DNA from: an uncultured Lachnospiraceae bacterium
GTDB lineage: Bacteria > Bacillota > Clostridia > Lachnospirales > Lachnospiraceae
Direction: 5' to 3'
DNA length: 64,000 bases
Assembly (NCBI GenBank): GCA_910578175.1
Contig: CAJTPF010000003.1
Span: 1 to 64,000, forward strand
Shown: positions 33,960 to 43,418 of the stretch, one piece after another
Layout: each line of letters starts with the position of its first letter
Position numbering within the stretch: the stretch's first letter is position 1
Notes under the pieces: model-generated
Seen by the model: the letters and a program-made list of their open reading frames with translations, nothing else
The model's database searches: none
What the model was told of the DNA's origin: nothing
Made by a program: the position numbers and the translations under genes

Positions 33960-34303
33960 TTTGCACCTCGAAAATCTTTTTTGCGAAAAATTCTATCTAT
34001 TCAATCCTGAGTTACATTCAAATTCAGACTCTTATACCATAATCCGGTTATTCCTGTACCATATGACACAAGAAAAACAGCAACCTACAGAGTTGCAATT
34101 AATGAGATTATAGCACAAACTTCGGATTTGTAAATTAGTTTTTTTCTACTTTTCCTTTTATTAACAATTTTGCAATATTTGCCCCCTTCACAGCCCGATA
34201 AATTATTCCTATATGCTCTACAATAATTATCTGCAGAAGCCGCTTCTTATATTCTGCAAACGGCCCGGCAAACATTGCCAAAATGAAACAGGCGTTTTCA
34301 GTG
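33960..34303 (-). promoter_or_regulatory. murA upstream region with promoter
   Basis: No gene is visible in these 340 bases. On the minus strand TTTACA, a 16-base gap and TATAAT (around 34107-34135) form a promoter for murA. A short hairpin GCAAC/GTTGC followed by TGTTTTTCTT near 34075-34098 could be a weak attenuator in the leader. Confidence 0.45.
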
Positions 34304-34807
34304 TCAGTAATGATCCAGTACGGCTAAGATTTTATCAATGGTCTCCTCTACATCCAGATTCCGTTCATCTATGACAATATCCGCATATTTCTCATACAGT
34401 CCGCAACGCTCCGTATACAGATCTTTTAAATCCTGTCCCGGTTTCAGTACCACTCCCCTGCCTCTGATATCCTGAAGCCGGACGTTCAATACCTCAAAAC
34501 TCTGCTTTAAATATATGATGGTTCCTGTCTTCCGGTAATGTTCCATTGCTTCTTTCCCATAGACCACGCTGCCGCCAGTGGCAATGATGCAGCGTTCTCC
34601 GTCTATGGAGGCGTTGATCCGGTTTTCCACCTGTATAAAACCTTCCACGCCCTGTTCCTCAATGATATCCTTCAGCAGTTTCCGCTCCTGCTGCTGGATC
34701 ACGATATCGGTATCAATAAAATGATAACCCATGATCTTTGCCAGAATGACGCCCACGGTGCTTTTCCCCACACCGGGCATACCGATCAAAATAATATTAT
34801 TCTTCAT
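34304..34807 (-). CDS. aroK: Shikimate kinase
   Basis: A 167-residue enzyme that phosphorylates shikimate on the way to chorismate and aromatic amino acids. Walker A is GMPGVGKST at residues 8-16. HFIDTDIVIQQQ is the shikimate- and Mg-binding Asp pair, and IIATGGSVVY is the conserved GGG-like loop. DIRGRGVVLK carries lid arginines. The ATG at 34807 lies inside the last codons of the OLD-type gene (11-base overlap); the longer in-frame extension lacks kinase homology. Confidence 0.92.
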   Translation of the reverse strand: MKNNIILIGMPGVGKSTVGVILAKIMGYHFIDTDIVIQQQERKLLKDIIEEQGVEGFIQVENRINASIDGERCIIATGGSVVYGKEAMEHYRKTGTIIYLKQSFEVLNVRLQDIRGRGVVLKPGQDLKDLYTERCGLYEKYADIVIDERNLDVEETIDKILAVLDHY

Positions 34808-36674
34808 CTTCGTCACCGGATTTCCTGCGGTTTTCGAAAAAAACAAAACGGTCTATGGCATCCAGGATATTGGCAAAATTCTCTCTGGGCGCCGTATTGA
34901 TATATGTTTTCAAAATTTCCGTTTCCGCATCATTCCTGTATCTCCCATAAAATATATCATACAGATTATGTCCCCTGACAAATATCCGTATATTTTCCAT
35001 ATTATCCTTTAAATCCTGCTTATTGCTGATACGGACGTTCTTAATCCGGCACATCCGCTTCATGCTTGGAAGTTTATACAGATAGTCTCTGTATTTCTGC
35101 CAGAGAATATTATAAAAATCTTCTTCGCTTTTCACTACCCCGATCTTTGCCATGATCTTAGGGTCCAGAAAATAATTTTCAAAGGAATAGTACTTCAATA
35201 CCAGTACATTTTTCGGCGTCACCCTCGGAATATTATCCAGATCTTCCTTCGCTCTTGCCCCGTAATAACTGCAGAGCTGTTTTACCAGATATTTCGGATT
35301 CTTTCCGTCGCTGTCCCTGATCATTAAAAACTGGTCTTTCAGATAAAGTTTGTTGATATATTTCAGATTGGCATAGGTTTTGATATTCGTACAGCTGTTG
35401 GTAGGAATAATGGAAATCCTGTGCAGCATTCCGTCTTCATCATAAATCTCCGAATAGTACTTTTCCAGCAGCATCGGCAGCCGGTTGCCGTCCTGTTTGC
35501 CTTCCACGATAAACACAAAGCTGACATTCATCAGGTCATTGGCCGTATATCCCAGATCGTCCAGAATATCGTCAATATCCGTATTCTCGTTAATCTGCGT
35601 ATAATAATCCTCATCCAGTACCACCTGCTTGATCTGACGGCTTGAAAAATTAAACAGCATATTCGGCGAATGGGTAGAAAAGATAACCTGATTTTTCTTG
35701 GAAAGACGGTACAGAATCTCACTGGCAGACTTTTGCATCTGGGGATGCAGATAACTTTCCGGGTCTTCGATCATAATGATGCTGGGAACCTTCTTCTGCT
35801 CCTGAATATATGCCTCGATCAGCGACAGCAGGTAAATACTTTTGGTTCCGGCGCTCATGGTGCTGATATGCCCGAAGGTTCCCCGGTCTTCATTATACAG
35901 CACGGTGTCGATGCTGAATATCTGCTCAAAATCAAATTTAGTCTCGTATTTAATAAACTGGGAATGAGAACCGTTTTTTACAAAACAATGATTTACCGCT
36001 TCCGCAAACCTATCCAGATTATTATTAAATACTTTATATTCCAATAATTTTGCCGTTTCAAAAATACTTAATTCACTGGCGTTTTTCTGATCGATCATGC
36101 CGATGCAGTCAAAACAATTATTACAGGTACGGCTTTTGTCAAACATACATCTCCGTTCTGTCATGTCTTTAATCTCAGCGGCGCCGCTGGCCCGGAGCAG
36201 GGCATCCTGAAATTCGGTGATATTTCTGGAATTATCTATATAATATACCTTCGGAAATACCATTTTAATATAGGTATTGTTTTTTTTCACCCCGTCGCTG
36301 TACCTGCAGTTCCCGTTTTTATTGATTATGTACGTAAACTGCAGCCGGTTATTCTGAAAAGACGGCAACTTATTGCAAAAATCCTTATACCATAATTCAT
36401 AGCTTTTATATTTGGAAACGATCCCTCCCAAATGCAGTAACTGCAGATCCTCCTCTTCGATGTTCAGCGTAATTCCGATTTCAATGTTTTTTCCGGTCTC
36501 ATTAAAATATTCCCGCTTAATTTCATACATTCCCGCAACAGCCCTTATGGCATCCAGTACAACTGTTTTCCCGGTACTGTTTTTTCCCACAAGAATAAAT
36601 GCATTCTCAATATCCTCAATCGCCAGATGTCTGACAGATTTAAAGTTATCGATCGTCATGGAGCTAATCTTCAC
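34797..36674 (-). CDS. OLD-family ATPase/TOPRIM nuclease-like protein
   Basis: A 625-residue protein. The N-terminal ABC-type ATPase is split: IDNFKSVRHLAIED and GKNSTGKTVVLDAI (Walker A), then TMSAGTKSIYLLSL (signature), IIMIEDPESYLHP (Walker B) and FSTHSPNMLF (H-loop). A TOPRIM domain follows from about residue 385 (FVFIVEGKQDGNRLP, with IRDSDG), the nuclease active site of OLD proteins. A CxxC-type cluster, CMFDKSRTCNNCFDC, is inserted in the ATPase. GTG start with GAGGTGATTG. OLD proteins act in DNA processing or phage defence; no partner such as GajB is adjacent. Confidence 0.85.
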   Translation of the reverse strand: MKISSMTIDNFKSVRHLAIEDIENAFILVGKNSTGKTVVLDAIRAVAGMYEIKREYFNETGKNIEIGITLNIEEEDLQLLHLGGIVSKYKSYELWYKDFCNKLPSFQNNRLQFTYIINKNGNCRYSDGVKKNNTYIKMVFPKVYYIDNSRNITEFQDALLRASGAAEIKDMTERRCMFDKSRTCNNCFDCIGMIDQKNASELSIFETAKLLEYKVFNNNLDRFAEAVNHCFVKNGSHSQFIKYETKFDFEQIFSIDTVLYNEDRGTFGHISTMSAGTKSIYLLSLIEAYIQEQKKVPSIIMIEDPESYLHPQMQKSASEILYRLSKKNQVIFSTHSPNMLFNFSSRQIKQVVLDEDYYTQINENTDIDDILDDLGYTANDLMNVSFVFIVEGKQDGNRLPMLLEKYYSEIYDEDGMLHRISIIPTNSCTNIKTYANLKYINKLYLKDQFLMIRDSDGKNPKYLVKQLCSYYGARAKEDLDNIPRVTPKNVLVLKYYSFENYFLDPKIMAKIGVVKSEEDFYNILWQKYRDYLYKLPSMKRMCRIKNVRISNKQDLKDNMENIRIFVRGHNLYDIFYGRYRNDAETEILKTYINTAPRENFANILDAIDRFVFFENRRKSGDEDEE

Positions 36675-36689
36675 TCAATCACCTCTGTT

Positions 36690-37253
36690 TTATTTTTTCC
36701 GCACCGAATACCCGAAGGTCCCATGTTTCTTTCCCAGTTCAAAATATTCTCCGTGGGAATAGGCTGTAAGCCCGCTGTCGTTTAAATTAAACTTTCCCGT
36801 TTCGTCCATATAACGGTCATCCACAGTCACACCTGCAACTTCTGCCAGAAACATATCATGGGAGCCTAAGGGGATGAGCTGTTTCACCTTACATTCGATA
36901 TTCACCGGACTTTCGGATATGCCCGGAGCCTGAACAAATCCTGATTCCAGCGGCGTCAGCTTCATTTCCTTAAATTTATCCACATCCCTGCCGGATCTCA
37001 CTCCGCAGTAATCGGCGGCATATACTATATCTCTATTCACAAGATTTATAACAAATTCCCCTGTTTCTTTGATGATATCATAGGAATGCCGCTCCGGCCG
37101 GACCGAGATGTATACCATTGGCGGCTGGGTATTGCAGGTTCCGCACCAGGCCACCGTGATGATATTCGGTTTCTCATCGTTTCTCTGACAGCTTACCATA
37201 ACTGCCGGAACCGGATACAGCATATTTCCCGGTTTCCAATATTGTTTTGACAT
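36690..37253 (-). CDS. Flavin reductase family protein
   Basis: A 187-residue FMN-binding split-barrel protein. PVPAVMVSCQRNDEKPNIIT, VAWCGTCNTQPPMVYISVRP and VINLVNRDIVYAADYCGVRS match the flavin reductase/DIM6-NTAB family, which reduces free FMN with NAD(P)H or uses bound FMN. A few cysteines near the flavin site could give redox control. It lies 15 bases before the OLD-type gene in the same transcription unit. Confidence 0.88.
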   Translation of the reverse strand: MSKQYWKPGNMLYPVPAVMVSCQRNDEKPNIITVAWCGTCNTQPPMVYISVRPERHSYDIIKETGEFVINLVNRDIVYAADYCGVRSGRDVDKFKEMKLTPLESGFVQAPGISESPVNIECKVKQLIPLGSHDMFLAEVAGVTVDDRYMDETGKFNLNDSGLTAYSHGEYFELGKKHGTFGYSVRKK

Positions 37254-37277
37254 AAATACCTCTTTCCTTTCCGGCGC

Positions 37278-38927
37278 TCATCTCTGATTCAGTGTTTCCA
37301 TGAGCGGAGGAACAAACTGCTTTTTACGGGAAACCACGCCCCTGAGAACGGCCGTGCCGTCTTCCACCGGAACCTCAAACGCTTCGCCGATCAGTTCTGC
37401 GGCTTCCGGACCCTTTGCCACTATTTCCGTAGATTCTTCTATAATGTTAGTAAACATAAAATAAATAATATCCATTCCATGTTCGTTATATGCTTTGTCC
37501 AGATATGTTACGAGCTTTTCCCTGATATCCGCCAGTTCGGCGGCATCCAGGGAATTAATCTGACCGATTCCGATATTTTTCCCGTTCATATCAAATTTCT
37601 TGAAATCCTGATAAAAAATCTCTTCCGGCGATTTCATTTTCAGATTACTTCCCGCCCGGAACATTTCGGTGGCGAAAGATCTGATTTCTATACCCGCTTT
37701 TGCCGCCAGATATTCCGCTGCCATTTTGTCCACTGCGGTACAGGTAGGCGAACGGAACATCAGAGTATCCGACAGGATCGCCGCACACAGTAATCCTGCG
37801 ATCTGTTTCGGTATCTCCGCTCCCTGCTCCATGTATAGCTGATATATGATGGTTGCAGTACAGCCCAGAGGCTGGTTTCTGAAATACACCGGAGACATGG
37901 TTTCTATGGCACGGAGTCTGTGGTGGTCAATGATCTCCAGTATTTCCGCATTTTCCAGTCCGTCTACTGCCTGACTCTTTTCATTATGATCTACCATTAT
38001 GATTTTCTTTTTATCCACATTCAGGAGATTCCGTCTGGAGATCATGCCCACAAACCGGCCTTTTTTATCTTCGATCGGAAAATCCCGGTACCGGAGTTTT
38101 GCCATGACCGAGCGTACGTCTTCGGTAAATGCATCGGTCCGGAACGAAACGATATTCTCTCTTGTCATAAAATAGCTGATGGGCATACTCTGGTTGATCA
38201 GCCTTGCAACCGTATAAGTATCATGAGGCGAACGCATTATGGTACATCCGTGTTCCTCCGCCATTTTCCTTATGGTCAGGGAAACTGCGGCATCTTCACA
38301 GACCACGATGCAGCCGGCATTCATCTCTATGGCACATAGCTGGGATTCATACCGGTTTCCCAGTATGACCAGATCTCCTTCTTCAATATAACTTTCCATC
38401 AGATCCGGATTTGCCGCAGCAATCAGAACCTTACCTTTTGTAAAATATCCGTCTATGCTGCCGCAGACCAGCGTCCCGTCCATGGTGTCCAGAATATTCC
38501 GATATGCCGTATGGGCCGTGGACAATATCTTACTGTCATGCACATCCATATATGCTTCCGCAATATCTTCGGTAGTAATGATTCCTTCCAGCCGTCCGTG
38601 CTTTGTAACCGGAAGGGTGACCACTTCCAGTTCTTTCATCAGTGACCAGGCCCGCTTCAGCGAAATATCCCTGGGAACCCCTTCCGTCTCCCGTATTTCA
38701 ATGTCTTTCACCTGGGTTCCGATATCCGAAACATAATCCGGCAGTTCCTGTCCGAAATAGGTCAGTACATACTGTGTCTCTTCATTGATCTGACCAGCCC
38801 TTTTTGCCACATATTCTTTATCACCCAATTGATTTTTCAGATATGCATATGCAATGGCCGAACATATGGAATCTGTATCCGGATTTTTGTGTCCTATTAC
38901 ATATATCTTATTATTTCTCATTGCCAT
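37278..38927 (-). CDS. ppaC: Manganese-dependent pyrophosphatase with CBS and DRTGG domains
   Basis: A 549-residue family II inorganic pyrophosphatase. The catalytic DHH part is split: VIGHKNPDTDSICSA at the start and VDHNE...EIIDHHR further on (DHH motif) supply Mn ligands; the DHHA2 domain is C-terminal with SRKKQ as the substrate-binding motif. Inserted at about residues 70-300 are two CBS domains around a DRTGG domain, which in characterised enzymes bind AMP, ADP or Ap4A and tune activity. It hydrolyses pyrophosphate in the cytoplasm. Confidence 0.93.
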   Translation of the reverse strand: MAMRNNKIYVIGHKNPDTDSICSAIAYAYLKNQLGDKEYVAKRAGQINEETQYVLTYFGQELPDYVSDIGTQVKDIEIRETEGVPRDISLKRAWSLMKELEVVTLPVTKHGRLEGIITTEDIAEAYMDVHDSKILSTAHTAYRNILDTMDGTLVCGSIDGYFTKGKVLIAAANPDLMESYIEEGDLVILGNRYESQLCAIEMNAGCIVVCEDAAVSLTIRKMAEEHGCTIMRSPHDTYTVARLINQSMPISYFMTRENIVSFRTDAFTEDVRSVMAKLRYRDFPIEDKKGRFVGMISRRNLLNVDKKKIIMVDHNEKSQAVDGLENAEILEIIDHHRLRAIETMSPVYFRNQPLGCTATIIYQLYMEQGAEIPKQIAGLLCAAILSDTLMFRSPTCTAVDKMAAEYLAAKAGIEIRSFATEMFRAGSNLKMKSPEEIFYQDFKKFDMNGKNIGIGQINSLDAAELADIREKLVTYLDKAYNEHGMDIIYFMFTNIIEESTEIVAKGPEAAELIGEAFEVPVEDGTAVLRGVVSRKKQFVPPLMETLNQR

Positions 38928-38962
38928 GGATCACTTTCACCTTCCCATCCGCTCAGCTTCTT

Positions 38963-39208
38963 CTAGTCCGCCGGGAGATCCATGCTGGTAGTGATACCTT
39001 CCGCATCGGATTCCGTGGCCGTCTCGCCGCCTGTATTCTCATTCATGATAGAACTGAGGGAACCGGAAGAACATCTTTTCATTCCGTCGGACCCGATCAG
39101 CCAGATACAAAGCATGATGATCGTATATGCGATAAAGATCATGATATATATTGCCGCATTTTTATTATATCTGATATATTTTTTAATCCTGTCTATTCTG
39201 TGTTTCAT
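38963..39208 (-). CDS. Small single-span membrane protein
   Basis: An 81-residue protein. A basic N-terminus (MKHRIDRIKKYIRYNKN) is followed by one hydrophobic span (IYIMIFIAYTIIMLCIWLIG) and an acidic Ser/Thr/Glu-rich tail, probably outside. GAGGA precedes the ATG. It has no known domain. It lies between the four-span membrane protein and the pyrophosphatase gene, 35-40 bases from each, so it is probably in the same operon. Confidence 0.65.
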   Translation of the reverse strand: MKHRIDRIKKYIRYNKNAAIYIMIFIAYTIIMLCIWLIGSDGMKRCSSGSLSSIMNENTGGETATESDAEGITTSMDLPAD

Positions 39209-39247
39209 TTACATCCTCATTTCCACTCTGCTTCCTGTCACATTCTT

Positions 39248-39709
39248 TTATTTTTTTCTTCCGCTTCTCTTTACCGCATAGTTTACGCCGATCGGTGCCC
39301 TTTTGTTCTTTCTTCTGCGCAGAAACAGATAGCCTGCCAGACATCCGAAATAGCCCAATACAATATATACTATAGTAAATACGGCATATTGCCATACGCA
39401 GTTATAAATGATAACGGTAGGTAAATATAATAAACCCGTCATAACCGGGACATACCATAAAAAACCATGTTTTCTGCTGAACAGGAAACATGCGGTAAAT
39501 ACAAAGAAGGAAAATACGTCCACAACAAGGAATCCGTACAATCCTGCCGGAAGGTGTCCGAATGTCAGCATAAATATATATGGAATCACATAATAAAACA
39601 CCACTGCAATTCCCAGTATCCAGTACAGGTATTTCATACTGGCTGCATATTCCTTCATTTCTTTATCATTATTTTTAAAGCTGTTATAATCTGTCAACAT
39701 CTTGCCCAT
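39248..39709 (-). CDS. Four-span membrane protein of unknown function
   Basis: A 153-residue protein with about four membrane spans (YWILGIAVVFYYVIPYIFML, YGFLVVDVFSFFVFTACFLF, FLWYVPVMTGLLYLPTVIIY, AVFTIVYIVLGYFGCLAGYL) and a basic C-terminal tail (LRRRKNKR and on). It is not recognised as a known family. It would be the first gene of the unit leading down to aroK. Confidence 0.65.
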   Translation of the reverse strand: MGKMLTDYNSFKNNDKEMKEYAASMKYLYWILGIAVVFYYVIPYIFMLTFGHLPAGLYGFLVVDVFSFFVFTACFLFSRKHGFLWYVPVMTGLLYLPTVIIYNCVWQYAVFTIVYIVLGYFGCLAGYLFLRRRKNKRAPIGVNYAVKRSGRKK

Positions 39710-39938
39710 CTGACACTATTCATCCTTTCCTGTAAAACTTAAAAGCTATTATCTATTTTAGCCTATATCAAGGTATTAAACAAGAAAATTTTTATAAAAT
39801 CCCACTAAAAAGTATACTTTGACCGGTAAATATTATATAATAAATGTATGGATTTTCCAGGTATGAGAGGAAGATTGAATCATTTATCAGATTTTAATCC
39901 CCTAAATTTATATAAATCAAGAAATCGGAGGTTTTACG

Positions 39939-40907
39939 ATGGAGTTAAAGGATATCCCATTGGTTTCGGAACGGATCAAAAGCAATATTCAAAAGGTTAT
40001 CATCGGAAAGGACAGGACGATCGATTTTATTTTAACGGCTATCATTTCGGGAGGCCACGTTTTGCTGGAAGATACTCCCGGAACCGGGAAGACCGTACTG
40101 GCGAAGTCTTTGGCAAGATCTTTGGACGGAGCATTTAGCAGGATTCAGTTTACACCGGATCTGCTGCCTTCCGATATAACGGGACTGAATATTTTTAACC
40201 GGGAATCCCATTCCTTTGAGTTCGTGAAAGGTCCTGTTTTTTCTAATGTCCTGCTGGCAGATGAGATCAACCGCGCAACTCCGAGAACACAGTCCAGCCT
40301 GCTGGAATGTATGGAAGAAAAGCAGGTGACCGTCGATGGTAAGACCCGGATACTGGACAGACCTTTTCTGGTGATCGCCACTCAGAATCCCATCGAAACA
40401 GCCGGTACCTTTACTTTACCGGAAGCCCAGTTAGACCGCTTTATGATGCAGCTTTCCATGGGATTTCCCACGGAATCGGAAGAACTTTCCATCATGGAAC
40501 GGTTTATTTTAAAAAATCCCATGGAAGACCTGGCTCCGGTCTGTCCGAAAGATGAAATCTGCACGATGGGAAGTCTGGCAGCCACCGTATATGTGGATAT
40601 TTCCATCCGGAAATATATCGTGGATATTGTAAACGCCACCCGGAATAATTCCAATATTTCCTCCGGCGTAAGTCCAAGAGGTACGCTGGCGCTTCTGAAA
40701 GCTTCCCAGGTATATGCTGCCATTCAGGGCAGAGCATTCGTTACTCCGGAAGACGTCAAAACTCTGGCCGTTCCGGTTCTTGCCCACCGGATCATTTCCT
40801 ATACCAATATGTCCGGAAACGCTAACCGGACAAAACTGATAGATGAGATATTAGAGACGGTTTCGGTACCTGCCGAAGATTTTACGAATACCCGTAACCG
40901 TAATTAA
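39939..40907 (+). CDS. MoxR-type AAA+ ATPase
   Basis: A 322-residue AAA+ ATPase of the MoxR group. Walker A is EDTPGTGKTVLAKSLA near residues 44-59, Walker B is NVLLADEINRATPRTQSSLL, and FLVIATQNPIE is sensor 1. Family members act as chaperone-like ATPases that prepare other proteins, often with vWA or DUF58 partners. It has GGAGG before the ATG and is followed by a DUF58 gene 14 bases downstream. Confidence 0.93.
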   Translation: MELKDIPLVSERIKSNIQKVIIGKDRTIDFILTAIISGGHVLLEDTPGTGKTVLAKSLARSLDGAFSRIQFTPDLLPSDITGLNIFNRESHSFEFVKGPVFSNVLLADEINRATPRTQSSLLECMEEKQVTVDGKTRILDRPFLVIATQNPIETAGTFTLPEAQLDRFMMQLSMGFPTESEELSIMERFILKNPMEDLAPVCPKDEICTMGSLAATVYVDISIRKYIVDIVNATRNNSNISSGVSPRGTLALLKASQVYAAIQGRAFVTPEDVKTLAVPVLAHRIISYTNMSGNANRTKLIDEILETVSVPAEDFTNTRNRN

Positions 40908-40921
40908 AGGAAAGGTGTAAA

Positions 40922-42034
40922 ATGATCCTGCTTGTTATTTTTATCTGTACATTGGTCTTTCTGTGGGTTCAGGGATTTCTCTTTAGGAAATACTGGAACA
41001 GAAATCTGAACGTCAGCATCAGCATTAAAAATACCGAATGTACGGCCGGAGAGGAAAATATCCTGACCGAGGTCATAACCAATAATAAATGGCTGCCTCT
41101 GCCAATGCTTCATGTAAAATTTAATACTCCCAAAAGCTTCCGCTTTGAAAATGAAGAAAATTCAACCGTAACGGATTTATATTACAGAGATGATATTTTT
41201 GCGGTCATGGGGCACCAGTCCATTACAAGACATCTGAAATTCACCTGTGAAAACCGGGGCTGTTTTTATCTTCATGACACCGATATCACCTCAACGGATT
41301 TATTTATGCGCTTAACATTTACCGACAGGCGCTCCAATAACATTGTGATTCATGTATATCCGAAAAAAATTAATCTGGACTTCTTTGAGATTCCTTTTGA
41401 AACCATAACCGGCAGCTTCGCCACCCAGAAAAATCTCATCGAAGACCCCTTTGAATTTCGGGGTATCCGGGAATACCAGCCCTTTGACGGTATGCACAGT
41501 ATCAACTGGAAAAGCTCGGCAAAAAATGATATGCTGCAGGTCAATACTTATTTTATGACTTCTTCCCAGGAGGTCCGGATACTTTTAAATCTGGATACAC
41601 ACCTGTACAGCCGCGACGATAAACTTCTGGAAAAACTTATTTCTCTGGCCAGTTCTCTGGCAGAAAAATTTATTTCCGCCGGCATACCTACAGCTCTTGA
41701 CAGCAATGCTGTCGACCGGTTTACCCACGAGAGGCTGAACCGTTCTTCCGGCTCCGGCATCAATCATATGGTATCCATTGATACTGCGCTGTCCCGCATT
41801 GACACCTGCGGAGAACATAAGGAATTTATTGATGTTCTTGAAGAAAATTTTAAAATCCTTAATAAAAATGCATTTTACATAATCATTTCCAATAACAGAC
41901 AAAAAAATATTCTCGATCATTACGAAAAGATCAGGAAGGCTGCTGTGAATTGTTATTTCATTGTACCGGAATTAAAACAGTTTGATATTGAATCATCCGT
42001 TTCAGGACTGATCAAGTGGGATATCGAATATTAG
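40922..42034 (+). CDS. DUF58 domain protein
   Basis: A 370-residue protein. One or two N-terminal hydrophobic segments (MILLVIFICTLVFLWVQGFL) anchor it. The DUF58 core at about residues 175-225 has DPFEFRGIREYQPFDGMHSI and INWKSSAKNDMLQV, the family signature. The following part is vWA-like (VRILLNLDTHLY). It is the normal partner of MoxR ATPases; the pair is common in Firmicutes but has no settled function. Confidence 0.88.
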   Translation: MILLVIFICTLVFLWVQGFLFRKYWNRNLNVSISIKNTECTAGEENILTEVITNNKWLPLPMLHVKFNTPKSFRFENEENSTVTDLYYRDDIFAVMGHQSITRHLKFTCENRGCFYLHDTDITSTDLFMRLTFTDRRSNNIVIHVYPKKINLDFFEIPFETITGSFATQKNLIEDPFEFRGIREYQPFDGMHSINWKSSAKNDMLQVNTYFMTSSQEVRILLNLDTHLYSRDDKLLEKLISLASSLAEKFISAGIPTALDSNAVDRFTHERLNRSSGSGINHMVSIDTALSRIDTCGEHKEFIDVLEENFKILNKNAFYIIISNNRQKNILDHYEKIRKAAVNCYFIVPELKQFDIESSVSGLIKWDIEY

Positions 42035-42050
42035 AAAGGAGACTCTGGGA

Positions 42051-43328
42051 TTGAATAAAAAAATTTGTATGATACGTGATCTTATCTGCGTAACTATGTG
42101 CATGCTGACAATACTTTTGCTTTACCTGTATCTTTCCGAGATTTTTCTCGGCTCCGACAGGAAAAATCCCAAATGTATTGTTTATATCGCCGCCATTTGT
42201 CTGGCTGATCATGTTCTGCGAAAACGTATTGCCAAGGCAATCTGGTTTTTTTCTCTGAGACTGCTATTTCTTCCCTTGACACTGGCGTGTACGTCTAATG
42301 CCACTGAACTCATGTTACTGATCATTATTTTTCTGACGTTCTATACCATGGGTGTTACCTTTTGGAAATCAGATAATTCAGACAGACGCCTGTTTGCCGT
42401 TGATATGCCCATGGAGGGTATCGTTTTGTTTATCGGAATCTCTTTCCATGCCTCTGCGGATATGTCCTCCGGACTGGCTGCCTACGCATATATCAGCGGC
42501 ATCCTTTTTATTCTGCTCCACTTTTTAAGAATGTATCTGGATAGATTTTTGGGAATCGCTTTGCATTTAGAGGATGATCCTTCTTCACTCCTTCGTTCCT
42601 TTCGAATGAATAGCTCCTTTGTTCTGCTTTTTCTGTTATTTCTGATCTTATTTATATTTGCACTGAATACTTTTTTTCATATTGACAGTTTTAATTTTAT
42701 AGGAACCCTTTTAAAATATATCGCTTCCCTGTTCTTTGGTTTTTTCCTGCGATTTAAAGGCGAAACGGTAATACCGGAACCGGAAACAGACGATATGCCT
42801 CCCCTGGAAAGCTCTCTGGCGCCGGAGATTCCCCCAGATGATTTTATTCCTCATGGTACCGCTACTAATCCGGTAATGAATGCTTTATTTTATATGTTCC
42901 AGGTGGCTCTTTATATCGGGATCGTACTTGTCATCCTGTATACGCTATATAAATTTTTCAAAACCTATATGTATCGTAACAGGGAAACCGGAGATATTAT
43001 AGAAAAAATCGAACGGAAAGAAAAAACTGAAAAAAGTAACGCTTTTTCCAAAGCGAAATTCAAAATATTTCAAAACAACCGGGAAAAACTACGGAAAATC
43101 TATCGAACTGCCATATCCGGTATACTGAAGAAAAACCGGCGCATTATCATTCATAAAAGCGATACTCCGGATGAAATTTACCGTAAACTTTCAAAGGATT
43201 CCGGCGATCCCCGTCAAAATTTAAAAGATTTGACCGCCTTGTATGAAAAAGCAAGATATTCTGCTGAAGACATATCCTCCGAAGAAATGAAATCTGCCGT
43301 AAAAATCGCCAGATCCCTGAATATTTGA
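42051..43328 (+). CDS. Multi-span membrane protein with DUF4129-like C-terminus
   Basis: A 425-residue protein with about eight membrane spans in the first 300 residues (for example MCMLTILLLYLYLSEIFLG and FVLLFLLFLILFIFALNTFF). After an acidic Pro-rich loop and one more span, the cytoplasmic tail (RKIYRTAISGILKKNRRIII, DTPDEIYRKLS) resembles DUF4129. TTG start with AGGAGA eight bases upstream. In MoxR-DUF58 loci a transglutaminase-like domain often sits in this gene or beside it; none is seen here. Confidence 0.75.
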   Translation: MNKKICMIRDLICVTMCMLTILLLYLYLSEIFLGSDRKNPKCIVYIAAICLADHVLRKRIAKAIWFFSLRLLFLPLTLACTSNATELMLLIIIFLTFYTMGVTFWKSDNSDRRLFAVDMPMEGIVLFIGISFHASADMSSGLAAYAYISGILFILLHFLRMYLDRFLGIALHLEDDPSSLLRSFRMNSSFVLLFLLFLILFIFALNTFFHIDSFNFIGTLLKYIASLFFGFFLRFKGETVIPEPETDDMPPLESSLAPEIPPDDFIPHGTATNPVMNALFYMFQVALYIGIVLVILYTLYKFFKTYMYRNRETGDIIEKIERKEKTEKSNAFSKAKFKIFQNNREKLRKIYRTAISGILKKNRRIIIHKSDTPDEIYRKLSKDSGDPRQNLKDLTALYEKARYSAEDISSEEMKSAVKIARSLNI

Positions 43329-43418
43329 CAATTTTTTTATGAAACTATATAATCTATACATAATATATTAAAATAATTTATAATGTCGGTAAGACATATG
43401 TAAAAGATGGAGATAACC

